Of a DNA stretch of 64,000 nt, positions 52,505 to 64,000 are shown one piece after another. The notes under the pieces are model-generated. The model was not told the origin of the DNA. It searched no databases and saw only the letters and a program-made list of their open reading frames with translations. Position 1 is the stretch's first letter. Every line of letters starts with the position of its first letter. Both the position numbers and the translations under genes were made by a program. This stretch comes from Dromaius novaehollandiae (taxonomy: Eukaryota; Chordata; Aves; Casuariiformes; Dromaiidae). Where the stretch lies: assembly GCF_036370855.1 (NCBI RefSeq), contig NC_088098.1, forward strand, positions 136,544,721 through 136,608,720. The letters run 5' to 3'.

Positions 52505-54359
52505 TTTTCCTCTAAAAACACTTGTTCATGAATTGTTCACTTGTTTGTAGAAATCAGAATTATATCTTCTTTTATTTTATTAGGAAATATTACCCAAGAC
52601 TCTAAATTAAGCAGGTACTAGTAATAACAGAGCACATTGCCTGGGAATTAACCTTTCTTCCGAATGGCATACACACAACAAAATTTGGGGTGAAGCCTCA
52701 CCTTGAGAGTAGGATTTTTTGGATCTGACTTTCTGAGACAATGTGAGAACATCCAGGACCATCATTTCTAAAAATCAGAACAAAAAGTGGAACAAGATTC
52801 TCAGCGTGCAGTATGTCCAAAACATGATTAATTCGGTGTGTGGTCCAGAACAAATTATTTGTTTTCCGCCAATGGAGCAAAACAAGTTAATACTTTTGTT
52901 TTCACTTCAGAAAACCTCCTGCTTGTAAGGCACACACTTGTCTGTGAAATGCACTGCATGTTGACCTCTGTTTTAGAAAAGAAATGCTAAGTTATGTGCT
53001 TAATTGCAGATTCCTGTTGCCAGCACAAGAAGTTAGTGGTGAGCGATGTGTGTTTCAGAATGACTGATGACTAACCCCTTTGCCTGCTCACCATTCAAAA
53101 GCTTTTAACTTGCAACTTCAGCAATCAGTTTTTTGAAGGCATTAAGACCAGTGTAATCAGTCTGTACATACATTACCTTCACACACTGCATGACAAATCA
53201 CTGGTTTCTTACATGAAGGAATCACTTCATTTAAATCAGAAAGCAATTTGTAATAGAGGATATAAACCGTTGTATAATTGGATATGATGATAATTCTGTT
53301 TTCACATAGGACACAAGTTTATTCAGCATATTAATAAATCACTAGTTCGAGTATTTAACTGAATTTTGAAACCATATCCACTTTGCCTAAAATAAATGCA
53401 AGAGCCCTTTTTGCTGCTGCACCTAGTTGTTATGCAGAGTTTATAGTTTATTCACTGTGATAGCATTGTCTGTCCAACAGATGCACAGCTTTAATTGTTT
53501 TAAGTTAGCTACTGATGTCAAGTAACCACAGTCTAGCCACAGGATATTCTTGCAATATAATAGTACATCGCCATTTATTTCCAAGACTATCATGAAGGTA
53601 TAGTGTAGTTCACACTATAAAGAGCTGTGTTTCACATGCATTGGTTGGTGATTACCAGAACAAAAAGTCAGTTTCTCTGCTTGTTCAGATTCTTTCTGTA
53701 CAGACAGAGATTCTTGGCTGAGTTGTTGATTACTTTTGTTTTGATGTTTTATTTAGTATGTTAGATCTGGATTGTTTTGGCATTTATGACCCATGGGTTT
53801 TTGTGTGTGGGCACACATATACCCCACAAAAAAATCTTTCATGTTACAGTGTTTAATGGTACACAGGGTTACACCCATTCTTACTGATGTGCCTCAATTT
53901 TAGTTGCAGAACACAGAAACACTGCATTGTATTCACTTTTCATATCTTAATATTTTAAAGCTATTTAAGATCAATGGCAATATTGCCAGAATAAAAGCCA
54001 TGAAGTCAGGATGTAGGTAATACACAATTAATGAGATACAAGAAGTCACACAGAAGCAACTTACTGTCTCTATCAGTTGTTATATTGGTTCAAGTCACTG
54101 AGCTCTACACAGTAGACCTGTAGTTTTAAAACTGTTGATGACTCAGGTGGTCAGTGTGATTATACTTGATATCGAGTTTTTTGGGGGAATTAAAGACTCA
54201 TTTATCCCCCTTCCACCAATATCCTAAATAATATTGTGAAAGTTGAAAGCTTACTTACAAGCTGCCATAATCTAAGTTATGGTTAAATTTTCCTAACCCA
54301 ACAGAAATACCATCCTCTTCTGGGTATTGGCATCTTTTTCCCAAATCTGCACCAGTCAT

Positions 54360-55870
54360 TCTCTGCCCATCAGTCCCAATTCTTCCTTCCTGTCTCCCTA
54401 AGTGATCTCTTCCTTCACTTCAGCTTTACTGGCTCCCTGACCTGTGTTACCTGACCCACTGGCTTACAGTTGCAGTTTTTGTGCTTAGGTTGCTTGAGTG
54501 CTCTTTGTGCCTTCCTCCTTCCCACTTACTAGCGCATTGGGATATACTACCTCTCTCACAAACCCTCAGGAGGTCAGTCTTTCCCAGAAGTTTCTCAGTG
54601 CCAGTCTTGGTGCCCTACCAGTCCCTATTGCTTTCCAGCTCTGGTCTGCTTATCCCCACTCCCCGTCCTCTGCTTCCATCCCTAGCTCCCTGTTTTTCCT
54701 TTGGGTTCAGGTCGTCTTGGCTTTCCTTTTCCCTAACCCCAGTTTCTAATTTTAGTCTCCTGCAATACTCTCAGGCTTCTTGCCTAGGTCTTACCATTTT
54801 CCATCAGTGTTTATCTTCTTCCCCTTCCATGTTCAAATCTGATGACTTCCTTTTCCATGTTGCCCAAGCCCAGCAGCTTGAGGGAGAGGAAGGGAGCTTT
54901 CAGCTGCGTGGGCTGGACCTGTGCTGACCTGCAGCCACGTCCTGCTCAGCTCCAGGCTGGAGTGTGGTCAATACAGGCACAATCTACAGAGAGTTTAGCT
55001 GGTAAACTCCAGAAAGTCTCTACGGAACATCTCTGAGTTCCTGTTGTTCTCAGAAGTTATTACATTGCTACGTTGCTACATTAGGGTAGATTTTTACATA
55101 TAGCAACAGAGATATCTTTGCCAACAAAGCCTCTTCAAACGTCGAAACTTCACATCTGTGATCCACAACAAGAGAATGCTAGACATTTACAAAGAAGAGA
55201 TTGGCGGAAAATGTTTTACAAAGACAAAGAAAGAGCTTTATCCTCGGATATGGTCGAACCATTTTGGCTTTAAAAAATAAAAATTGTTAAAATCATCTTG
55301 AGGCAGATATTTCACGGAAAGTTTCAGCCTGAACATCTAAAGTCTGGCAATGTTCTAAGCTACTGGAACCAAAGTCTTATGATGGGAAGTGGTAGGCAGC
55401 CTCAGTTTGGGACCACGTGATCACGCAGGTATCGGACATGACTCTTTAACTGAAATCACGTCAAGATTGGCAGTAATCCCTCTTTTTCACACTCCAATTT
55501 TTCATTCAGGATGCCAGTCTGACATATTGACTCTTCAGAGAAAAATTAGATTTCCTCATGAATGTTTGGATGACTGAATATTAATTTTTTCATCAGGATA
55601 TGTTTAAAAAATTCCCTGTTGAAATTGTGCCCTGACAGTCTCATATGTTTTGGAATCCTTCAGCTACAGAACCGCAAACTTCACTGTCTCTTTTCCTGTC
55701 TCTCCCCCACACATTTTTCCTCTCCTAAAGCAATGACAGACATAGGCTACTTTTTCCAGAATTTTAAAATTAGATGCAAAGAGCTATGTCCTATATTCAT
55801 CAGAGCCGAGGCAATTTTGCCAAGAAAAGCTGTCAGTTACTTCTGTCTTCCAACAATAAAACTGCCTCTC
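54360..55870. repeat. Pyrimidine-rich block, probable ancient dispersed repeat
   Basis: The first 480 bases (54360-54840) are strikingly C/T-rich on the plus strand, with recurring short words such as TCCC, TTCC and CAG. This produces a 148-codon open frame (54481-54927) of leucine, serine and proline composition. Downstream to about 55870 the composition changes, but the text (for example GCCTCTTCAAACGTCGAAAC and GAAAGTTTCAGCCTGAACAT) resembles an old interspersed element that I believe recurs in reptile genomes. I cannot name the family and the boundaries are guesses. Confidence 0.35.
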
Positions 55871-57119
55871 TAATGAGGCTGCAAGGTCCTGGTCTTTGAG
55901 AATTTGGGTCTCAACCCTCTCTGCCCTATCCTGCCCCTTATGTTAGTAATAAAGTGTTAGGGGGGATGTAAGAGAAAGGGACAACTGGTAATGCCCAATT
56001 TATAACTGACTCACAGCTTTCAGAGTTTTTTTGCAAAGGTCTCTCCCTGTGATGAACTCTCCTTCTGTTCATAAGAGAGAATTCCATGGCTGATAGGTCT
56101 GAAGAGTATCATTGGACTAGAATTCTACTTTCTGGAAAGAAAACAAGGGGTTAGATATTCCTCTTTAATGGAGACATACATGGCTGCTCTCTGTTGTTCA
56201 CACTCCTTTTTCACAACTAAACCAACTTTTTACCTCTGCACCATGCATTGATACAGCCTTGAGTGGCTATTTTTGCTCAGATAGTTTTTCTTAGATCCAA
56301 TAATCTCATATTGCTACTGAAAGCTGGATAGGGATAGAAGATACTTTACAAACTCAGCTGGTATGTAATACCTGTCCACTGGCCTGCTTTGCCGATGGTG
56401 GGTGTGAAACTGCACTTCCCCATGATCTTCAATCCCTGGAGCTTGTAAGTGGAGAATGCCTTGCCCTTATGACAGGATGGAAACATTGGAGAACCGTCAT
56501 CTGTGAGCACAAGAAATCAGAAAGCTATTTGCCTCTTTTTTGTCCTAGAGCCATTTGCAGTCTGCCTATACAATCAGAACAGACTTCTGGAAAGGAATCT
56601 GAACAAGTTTTAGCAGAGCTGAAAGGAAGCTTTTGTTTCTTTAATTACCAGTGATACTGCTGTTTTGATAGTCAAATCTACACAACAGTCTAATATCCAG
56701 TTGTAAATTTTGCTCAGTTTCTAGAAAAGGGATTCTAACAAATCTTCTATGTCATAGGTTCTCTTACTCAGCCACCTCTGAGAAGTACAGTCAACTGCAC
56801 AACACCTAGACAAAGCAACTTTGAAGACTGTTGGAAACAATTTCTCTCTTTAAACTAGATTTTCATCCTTACATCCAACTTCCTTTCAAAGTTAGCAAAC
56901 TTTTTGAAAGAAATATTATGGAATTGTGGTTTTCAAAAGTGCTTTATTACCTTGGCTTTGTGACTGCTGCTGTTGATTCTCTGTGATTACAATCTCTGGT
57001 AGGCATGATGAGCCAAAAATGTGTGAAAATGTACTTACAGCATTCCTGCAGATATGATTGTGCTTTTCCTTAAGGGGTGGGAAGCTATCGGGGAGGTTGT
57101 GAAGAAAGCCAATTTGTTC

Positions 57120-57560
57120 TGACTTTTATCTGCTACTGACTTGAGAAACTACAATGAAGGATAAGAGAACAATTCTGTATTGTTGCCATGACACAGGGCA
57201 TCCGTCCTTGGCTCTTATCAATTTGGAAAGGAAGCTACTAACACACTGCTATGTTAATGAGAGCAGCTCTTGCTTGTGAGCAATAGCGAAAAAATCCCTC
57301 CCAGCTGCCATCCCAGTCCACTCCATCTCAGTAAGCATTCTAACGTCTGGATCAAGCTGTTTAGATTAATCAGACACAGCATTTGAGAAGTCTGTTCTGT
57401 CAGTCAGCTGCTTGAAATGAAGACAGCACTAATTAAACTTCGACATCAATCTTAGCTCACATCTGGAGCTCTGTAAAACCAACAGGAGGCCAGAAGGCAG
57501 ATTTAGAGGGCAGTGGAGCAACTTTTTGTTAATTTGTTGTCACAAGGCAATCAAAACAAG
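57120..57560. promoter_or_regulatory. Enhancer-like block with paired SOX site in VEGFD intron 1
   Basis: AACAATTCTGTATTGTT (57168-57184) is two inverted AACAAT motifs separated by 5 bases, the arrangement bound by dimers of group E SOX factors. Within 400 bp lie GATA-like CTTATC (57216), TTAATGAG (57254), several CAGCTG or CAGCTT E-box-like words, GATTAATCAG (57363) and CTAATTAAAC (57430). There is no simple repeat or transposon signature. The interpretation as a cis-regulatory element is inference from motif clustering. Confidence 0.35.
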
Positions 57561-60500
57561 CAATCAGCTCAGGCTCAGCGAGTGTTGCTTGTTTGAGGGC
57601 TGTTTTCCACAGCCTACTTGTGCTTTCCCCCCATTTTGCCTCATTTCTAGCCACTGCTGTGGTGGTACTGATGTAGGCTCCCACAAGAGGCAAACAGAGC
57701 TGGAAGGGAAATAGTCTGTTTGAAAATGGACAAAACTAGTGCAAACTCTGCCTTGTGAGACCCCTGCCCTATTGTCCACAAGTTTTGTTCTGTTCACTAC
57801 TGTCCCCACTTTACACTAGATCTGAATAATGTTTACTTGTGTCTTATTGCCTCTGGACACCATATTGTTATCCATTTGAGAAAAAGAGATAAGATAGGGT
57901 TGTTCCAGGTGATAACTTATTCTCATAAAAAACATTCTACAGCAGTTTTTTCTAGTTATCACTAAATGACTAGGATCTGTGTTTCTTTTAGAGCTTTCTC
58001 ACTGAGCAAGTTAGTCCAATTACAAAACTGACTATTGCTGTTTCTTGGTGTTCTCAGTTTGAACAGGTTCTGGACTTTGCGATGTAGTCCCCAACTGACT
58101 GTATTGTTCAGCTTTGCCTGTGGGGAAAAGTGGCTTGAGCTATTTTGCTGCAAGGGGACAAACTTATGATACCTTACTTATATGATGCCTTTCGTAAGGA
58201 AGCCCTTATTCCTCCCAGTCTTTGCCAGCCCCTTGACAACATCCACAGTAACTTGGATTCTGATCTACCTCTCTGCCTTCTCCCCTTCTCCACCTACCTC
58301 CTCAGCTATTTTGCAAATCTTATAATTCTTCTTGGGGGTTAGGGAGCTATGGCAAAATGCCTTGTGTGCTCATAACAACTGTAGGGACCCCATTTTCCCA
58401 TGGGAAGATCAAGCAGAATTTGCCCTTTGTTCGTGTCCATGTGAAATATCTATACATGAATTTCTGTATCAGTGAATAGCAGAATAACTGAGCAGGCTGT
58501 TTTAGTTTGCTCACATTAAGAAAATTCAACTTTCTGAAAGACATCTGCATATTTATTCTATTTCCCCCCAAATGTGACTGAAAGTTTCTGACCACTCAGC
58601 TAGTGGTGCAACGCCATCTAGAGTCTTTACATTTCAACAGAATGATACTGAGTAAACAGCGGTACACACACAGTTGAGCAAATGGGATTTGGCCATGGGC
58701 ACTACATGGGTTTAGAAAGGGGTGACCGCCATCCTTGCTATCAGGGTGTCTTTGTCTGAACCATGCTTTCTGATCCGAAGCATACTGGGTTAGTTTTGAG
58801 AATTCATTGTCACTGACTGCAGTGCAGTCACTATTTGCATGCAGTTGGAGAAGGAATGATATCTGAGTTGCGTTAAATTGCAAAAAGGTTGTATCATGTT
58901 ACTGTATCATATGTCACATTGCATGTAGAGAATGTGCCATACAGACAGGCAAAATTTTTCACTTTAATTAGAAATATGACTCAGAAGCCATGTTACTTAG
59001 GATACTTTCCTGAACTGCTAGAGAAATATTAGTTAAGAAAAATCACAATTCCAGGAAAATGTGTGCATGTGATTGGGGTAACATAAGTTCAGACAGTACT
59101 GGCAGTTGCTGTGCTTTGTGAAGTGACATTTTGAAATCCTACCGTCCAATTGGCCAGTCACACTTCCAGAACATTTATTAGAGTGTCTTGGGTCAAAATC
59201 AGAAACCAATGAAAGCACTAACTGAAGGAACCTTCATCACATTAAAAAAATATTTTTAAATATTAAAAGAATCATTACATAGTCATCTGATTTAATTCAA
59301 TTCTCTATTGCTGAGACATTCCAAAATCACTGTCCAAACCCCAATGCCTTCCAAAGAATGGACAATCATCAAAAGAAAGTGACTACAATCTGGATATGCT
59401 CTTCATAAACACATAAAATACATAATTTTTGACATGTGTGTCCTGTGATAGTGTTAGACAAGCACCTAACATTGTGTACTATGAAGCAGAGCTGTATAAT
59501 GTGTCTAGCTATGTTCTGTATTGAATGTCATGTCTGCCTGAACAGATTATAGCAATGCAAGGCAATGTAAACAAGTGCAGAAATAAAGGTTCAAAAACAT
59601 ACTGTAAGATTCCCAAAGCTATCAGTAGCATTTGGGATGTATCAGCCAGTGATACCCTAGGCGTTTATGACAGAATCCATTTGTATCTTTATAGAGCAAA
59701 TATACTTTGCATGGACACCATAGGAGGGGCATAAAGGTAATCCCTTGGTGTAGATGAGTAGGCATGAAAAAGAAGAAACTCTGCATCATAGCAGACCTGC
59801 TCTTTTTTTCCACCTTGTTTTTCTATCACTGCCAACAAAATACACAGTGAAGATGTTACCTTCAAAATTGTACTTTGCCTGCTGTGAGGGTGTTGCCCAT
59901 GAGAGCCAGAAGACCTGGTTGTGGGAACAGAGATTTGCTTAATGAGAGGGTGAGCTGATTTTTGAAACCTTTGCTGGCTGAAAGCACATGCCTGTCTCCC
60001 TGCTTTTGGTGTAAGGGTCTAGCTGGCTAAAAGTATATAGTTGTGAGAGTTATTTTGATAAAACATCAGTCTCTGGCTGCTGTAGACATGAAAATGAAAT
60101 TGAAATAATCTGAGCAGATTTATGCTTTCACCTCAAAATCAAGCAATTTTCTGCTGTTTTAGTCCTTTGCTTTGAATATTTTGATTCATTCAAACCAACT
60201 GAGGATTTTGATAGTGTAAGCATAATACTACAGTGAAACAAGTCTGATCTATGTTTGCTGCAGTACCACAAGAGATCTAATTCTAGTTGGAAAGGTCAAT
60301 CAAAATATAAAGCAAGTGTTCTCTTCAAGTCATAGGGTAGCTAATATTATTTACTTGTGAAAATGTATCATCTTCAGGTGAACTAGAGGCCATTTTGTCA
60401 CCACCTCGACTACTAAGTTTAGGAAACAAGTAATTATGTCTCCTATATTCACTAGGAGTGAGGCTGGAGCCTGGAGGTGGGGAGACTGGAGTGAACTTTC

Positions 60501-63500
60501 TACCATGCTGAACATCAAAGGTAGAACAGTCTAGAAGTTGATTCCTTTCTCCAAAGTTTAGGATGCTGGTCAAATGATATGCTTACAAGGTTTTAGCAGA
60601 AGAGGCCCTCAAACATCCTCCCTTCATCAGTGAGAAATGTGACATTCTCAAATGAATGTTCCCCCGCTGGTCCCCTGCTCCCTCATAAAATATCTGCAAA
60701 CGTATTACTTTTACCATTTTGTGTTTCTCCCAAAATCATACGCAGGGTATCTGTGAGCCTTCCATTTCTGTGCTCTGGCCAGTCTCCGTTGCTCTTTGTA
60801 CAGGACAGGCCACTCTGCAATTTCTCTTCCAGCAGCAGTGACACACTGCACTGTAAGATGAGTGGCTTGATCACATGATCACCCTTTTCTGACAGTATGC
60901 ATGGTCAAAGCAGATACTCTTTAACTCCTGAGGCAGGCTGGTGGTCTCTCTGAGGCTTTGGATGGGGGAAGAAAAGCTCCTTCTAGTGCCAGCTCTTCAA
61001 ACCTTGAGCCTTGGCTGGGGAAGCAGGCACTGATAGGGAGACAGCTGGCATACAGGCCTTCCACTCAGAGTACCATTTCCTCCTCTGCAGGCACTGCTGA
61101 AGTAGCTGGCTGAGCCTTACAGGCACACGATGCATTTCTGACACATGCATATGTTTGCTGATAGGAGATAAATGGAGTTGCCATTTGATGCAATTGCAGA
61201 AAAGGCTGTAGTAGTAGGCACATTCCAAAAGTGCAAAACATTAGCAGGCAAATCAAAGCTTCAAAATTTCTGAGAGGGCTTTTGAAAACAAAAAGTGCTA
61301 CCTTGGTACTTTGCCTCCAAGCCCAAAGAAACCAGCTTCTTTGACTATCATAAAACTATGTCTGATGCCACCCTAGGGTTTCTCAACTGTAACACAGTCC
61401 TTAACTCATTTTATATTCAGTGAAAGACTGTTTAGGCCACTTCCAGCCTTTTAAAGAAGAAACTCAGCCTAGATGCATATTTTCTGCAACCTACTTGGAC
61501 AAAATAGCTGTACTCTTCCAAGACAGTCTTTGCTGAGGAAAGCATCCTGTTATAAAATGAAAGCTGGAAGTCTCCCTCACAGACCCAAAGTTGTCTCTAC
61601 CACAGACAGCATGTCCCTCCAGATTATTAATGCTGTAACTGTGATGACAGCCCAGATGCATGCCCCGTTGTCTGGATAAGACAGTGCATTGAGAGAGCTT
61701 GAACTTTTTTGTAAGGTATTGGAAAAAGTTTAAGTAATTGCTTAAACAATGACCATTTGAAGGTAGAATAAAGTACTGCAAAGTCATGAAACTTCTTTCA
61801 TGCTTCCAATAATGATGGAGGAGCCCACAGTTGTCACTGAAAAATCCCATAAGAAGCCTATATGTTTCAGAGAACGATGTTACTTGGAAGCCAAAATATC
61901 TCATTGCTTTGTCTCTTCACGGTGACATTCATTATAATTAAAATTAGCTTAATAGTACTAATGATGTTAGACAGTAATGCACCCAGAAGAGATAGAGTTG
62001 GTGATAGGCTTAATGTATTCAAAGTTTATAGCTGACAGAGAATCAAAATTCTGATTGTAATGGAGCTGTTGAAAAGTAGATATTTTTTCTCTCCTCAAAA
62101 ATGAAATACAATGGTGATAACAAAATTACCACAAGCTCGTTTGTATCAGACGTGTTAGAGTCCTCACACTGAATGTTTATAGGGTGATGCTGTTGGTTGT
62201 TGATACAGCTGTAAGACACTTTTGCAGGTCTGATGCTTTCAAACTGTACAAGATTCTCTCATGATTTTATTATCCCTTATGCACTACCCCAAGTAAACAA
62301 GATACTGTATTATAGGCAATACTTGTTATGATAAAACTTGAGAGTGGTTAGACCCTTGCTATCTCAAAATCATTAACTATTACTCTGAGCAATATTTGCT
62401 ATGTTTCCTGGGTACTCCTTTAGATGAATGCCTCCCTCTGTTGTCTTCTACTTAGGCTGTAGACACCAGAGCAGAGATCATCTCTTTATTCTGTATATCT
62501 GACCCCATACCATTACCCCCTAGGAACCACAATAATGTTAAAAATAGTAATAATAATCATGAAATTGCTCAAAAAGAGTTCATATGACTGCAGAGATTCC
62601 ACACAAGCTTGTCATCACCAAGGGGGAAATGGTCAAATGGTCAAATGAGAAGCCTTCAGGCACCAGTTAGATCTTTGTGTTGGCTTCACAATGGCAGGAG
62701 TAGACCTGTTGTCCTGACAGAAGAGAACAAGACTTTTTCACAAGAACTCTCTTGCAGTGTAGAGGTTCTCTGGCCAAACCGGCTCACAGTCTGTGCTGCA
62801 AGCCACAACACAGCTGAGCAGTTAACCCATGGCCTTGAGGCACGGAATGAAATGGTTTCCTCTGTCTAGCAGCTGCCAGTGCTTTCCTCCAGCTAGTCAC
62901 AGGCCATTCAGGCCTTGGTGCAATTGTGCTTCCCACTCATTTATATTTGTGTCCCTGAGAAAAGTTGACTGATGTCCTTCATACATGGCCTGGGCTTTGG
63001 ATAAGCAAAGGGAATTTTATCTCATTTCAGTTGAGTGTGATTGATATCGCCTAACCACAGCTAAGCCAGAGACCTGTAGACTCCTCTTGCAAAGTCAATG
63101 GAGAGAAAGAAAAAGTTTGGGGACACAGTTCTTCAACAGACTTTGCAGCAAGAGGAATATGCACCCAATGGACCTATTTTTCTGCATTAACTATAATGAG
63201 AGTCTCGGATAACTAGTTCATATATTCACTCAGGTGAATGATACCCATAGGATCAGATTTTTTTATGACAATAGTGTTGCAGAGAGACTTAGGCACTTTG
63301 TATCTCTGCAATTTGAGCCCATAACAATGACCAGCTCATACACTGTCCCAAAAGCATTGGAGGAATGCATCAGAGAAGAAAAGGAGGCGTTATTTTCAGG
63401 TGTAGCACACACAGCAGCAAAGTTCCATAATATTTTGATGTCATGAATCATATACCTAGTATTTAAACTGGATGGGGTCTAATTCGGAGAATAGCCTTCA

Positions 63501-64000
63501 GGCAGCAGTGGAATGGGGAGTGTATTAGTTCTTCATAAAAAAAACTTATGGTTGTGTCATCTGTCTCCTACATGATTTCTCTTGAACTGAATGTAGCTGC
63601 TACTGCAGCATCAAGCACATGATACTCACATTAAAGCTTCAATATGTTATGTGCTGCCAGTACTGCCTGCCGATGTCCAAGTGCCTCCAGTGTGTGATGA
63701 ACCCTCCCCCACTAAATTGGTTAATTTTGAAAGATAACTCAAACCTATTTTGCCATTTTTGTGAATCAACGGCATTCAGAGAACCATCGCTCTGTGTTAT
63801 ACAGCTACAATCTGGCAAGATAAAGCTGTTGCTCTTTTTATTGCTGGATCAGAAAACGGTGCAAGGTTATTGAGAGGTTTCTTAATCACTTGTCTTGGCC
63901 CTAGACATAGTGATAATGTTGAAACTTTCCATTGGTATTTATGCAGTGCTTATCACAATAGTACCTCTGACCCTGACTCAGGAAAGCATTCCTTTTCAGG

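Larger units (their letters stand above)
52102..64000 (+). other. VEGFD: VEGFD intron 1 (5' part)
   Basis: From the GTAGGT donor to the window end no sequence resembling VEGF-D exon 2 (the S-S-L-E-E-L-L and E-D-W-K-L-W-R region) was found on the plus strand. The intron is therefore likely longer than 11.9 kb. It holds the hairpin at 52399, the pyrimidine-rich old repeat at 54.4-55.9 kb and the enhancer-like block at 57.1-57.6 kb, listed separately. The rest is non-coding with no recognised repeat; a 137-codon minus-strand frame at 61491-61904 has no family features. Confidence 0.7.

Noticed and set aside
54481-54927. 148-codon plus-strand open frame, the longest in the window.
   Set aside because: Its leucine/serine/proline composition follows from the C/T-rich DNA; the overlapping frame at 54498-54749 is similarly open, and no domain is visible.
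56469-56654. Frame with G-W-K-H-W-R considered as VEGFD exon 2 (which has D-W-K-L-W-R).
   Set aside because: Nothing around it matches the rest of exon 2, so the likeness is accidental.
61491-61904. 137-codon minus-strand open frame.
   Set aside because: No recognisable motif, no consistent splice or start context, and within the chance range for 64 kb on six frames.
1-64000. tRNA, rRNA, snRNA, known microRNA, CRISPR arrays, bacterial operons and endogenous retroviral genes.
   Set aside because: None was recognised on reading both strands; no LTR pair or retroviral protein motif was seen.

Overview
This window looks like nuclear DNA from a bird. It is AT-rich, gene-poor and full of in-frame stops. 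It carries CR1 LINE fragments with the avian-type 3' end (CAGAATCATAGAAT read on the minus strand at 7435; GATTCTGTGATTCTATGAT on the plus strand ending at 27065). No bacterial, viral or plasmid organisation is visible.

One protein-coding exon is secure: the first coding exon of VEGFD (FIGF) on the + strand at 52012-52101. It encodes a signal peptide of the VEGF-D type and ends at a GTAGGT donor. Everything to its right (52102-64000) is the start of VEGFD intron 1; exon 2 was not found and probably lies beyond the window.

The left part contains decayed exons of PIR (pirin), the gene that lies immediately upstream of VEGFD in the same orientation in human Xp22. Two pseudo-exons are clear (5165-5288 and 5983-6183). 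They show a broken splice acceptor, two frameshifts and a stop in the ancestral frame. Two or three weaker pieces lie downstream in the right order and strand (28663-28760, 34590-34660, 38041-38128). The simplest reading is an in-place (unitary) PIR pseudogene whose former introns fill about the first 40-45 kb.

Layout: 1-5164 former PIR intron; 5165-6183 two PIR pseudo-exons; 7435-8262 a CR1 in minus orientation; 13010-13365 an ancient CR1; 22845-22965 a palindromic MITE-like element; 26911-27065 a short CR1 3' end; 28-38 kb weak PIR remnants; 47.1-47.8 kb an AT-rich block dense in homeodomain-type motifs; 49743-49919 an exon-like segment of unknown status; 51.2-52.0 kb the VEGFD 5' flank and leader with a 16-codon upstream ORF; 52399-52504 a strong 40-bp-stem hairpin in VEGFD intron 1; 54.4-55.9 kb a pyrimidine-rich probable old repeat; 57.1-57.6 kb an enhancer-like block with a paired SOX site. 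Most other ORFs in the window look like chance open frames.

Comparisons to human pirin and VEGF-D are from memory of those proteins; no database search was run.
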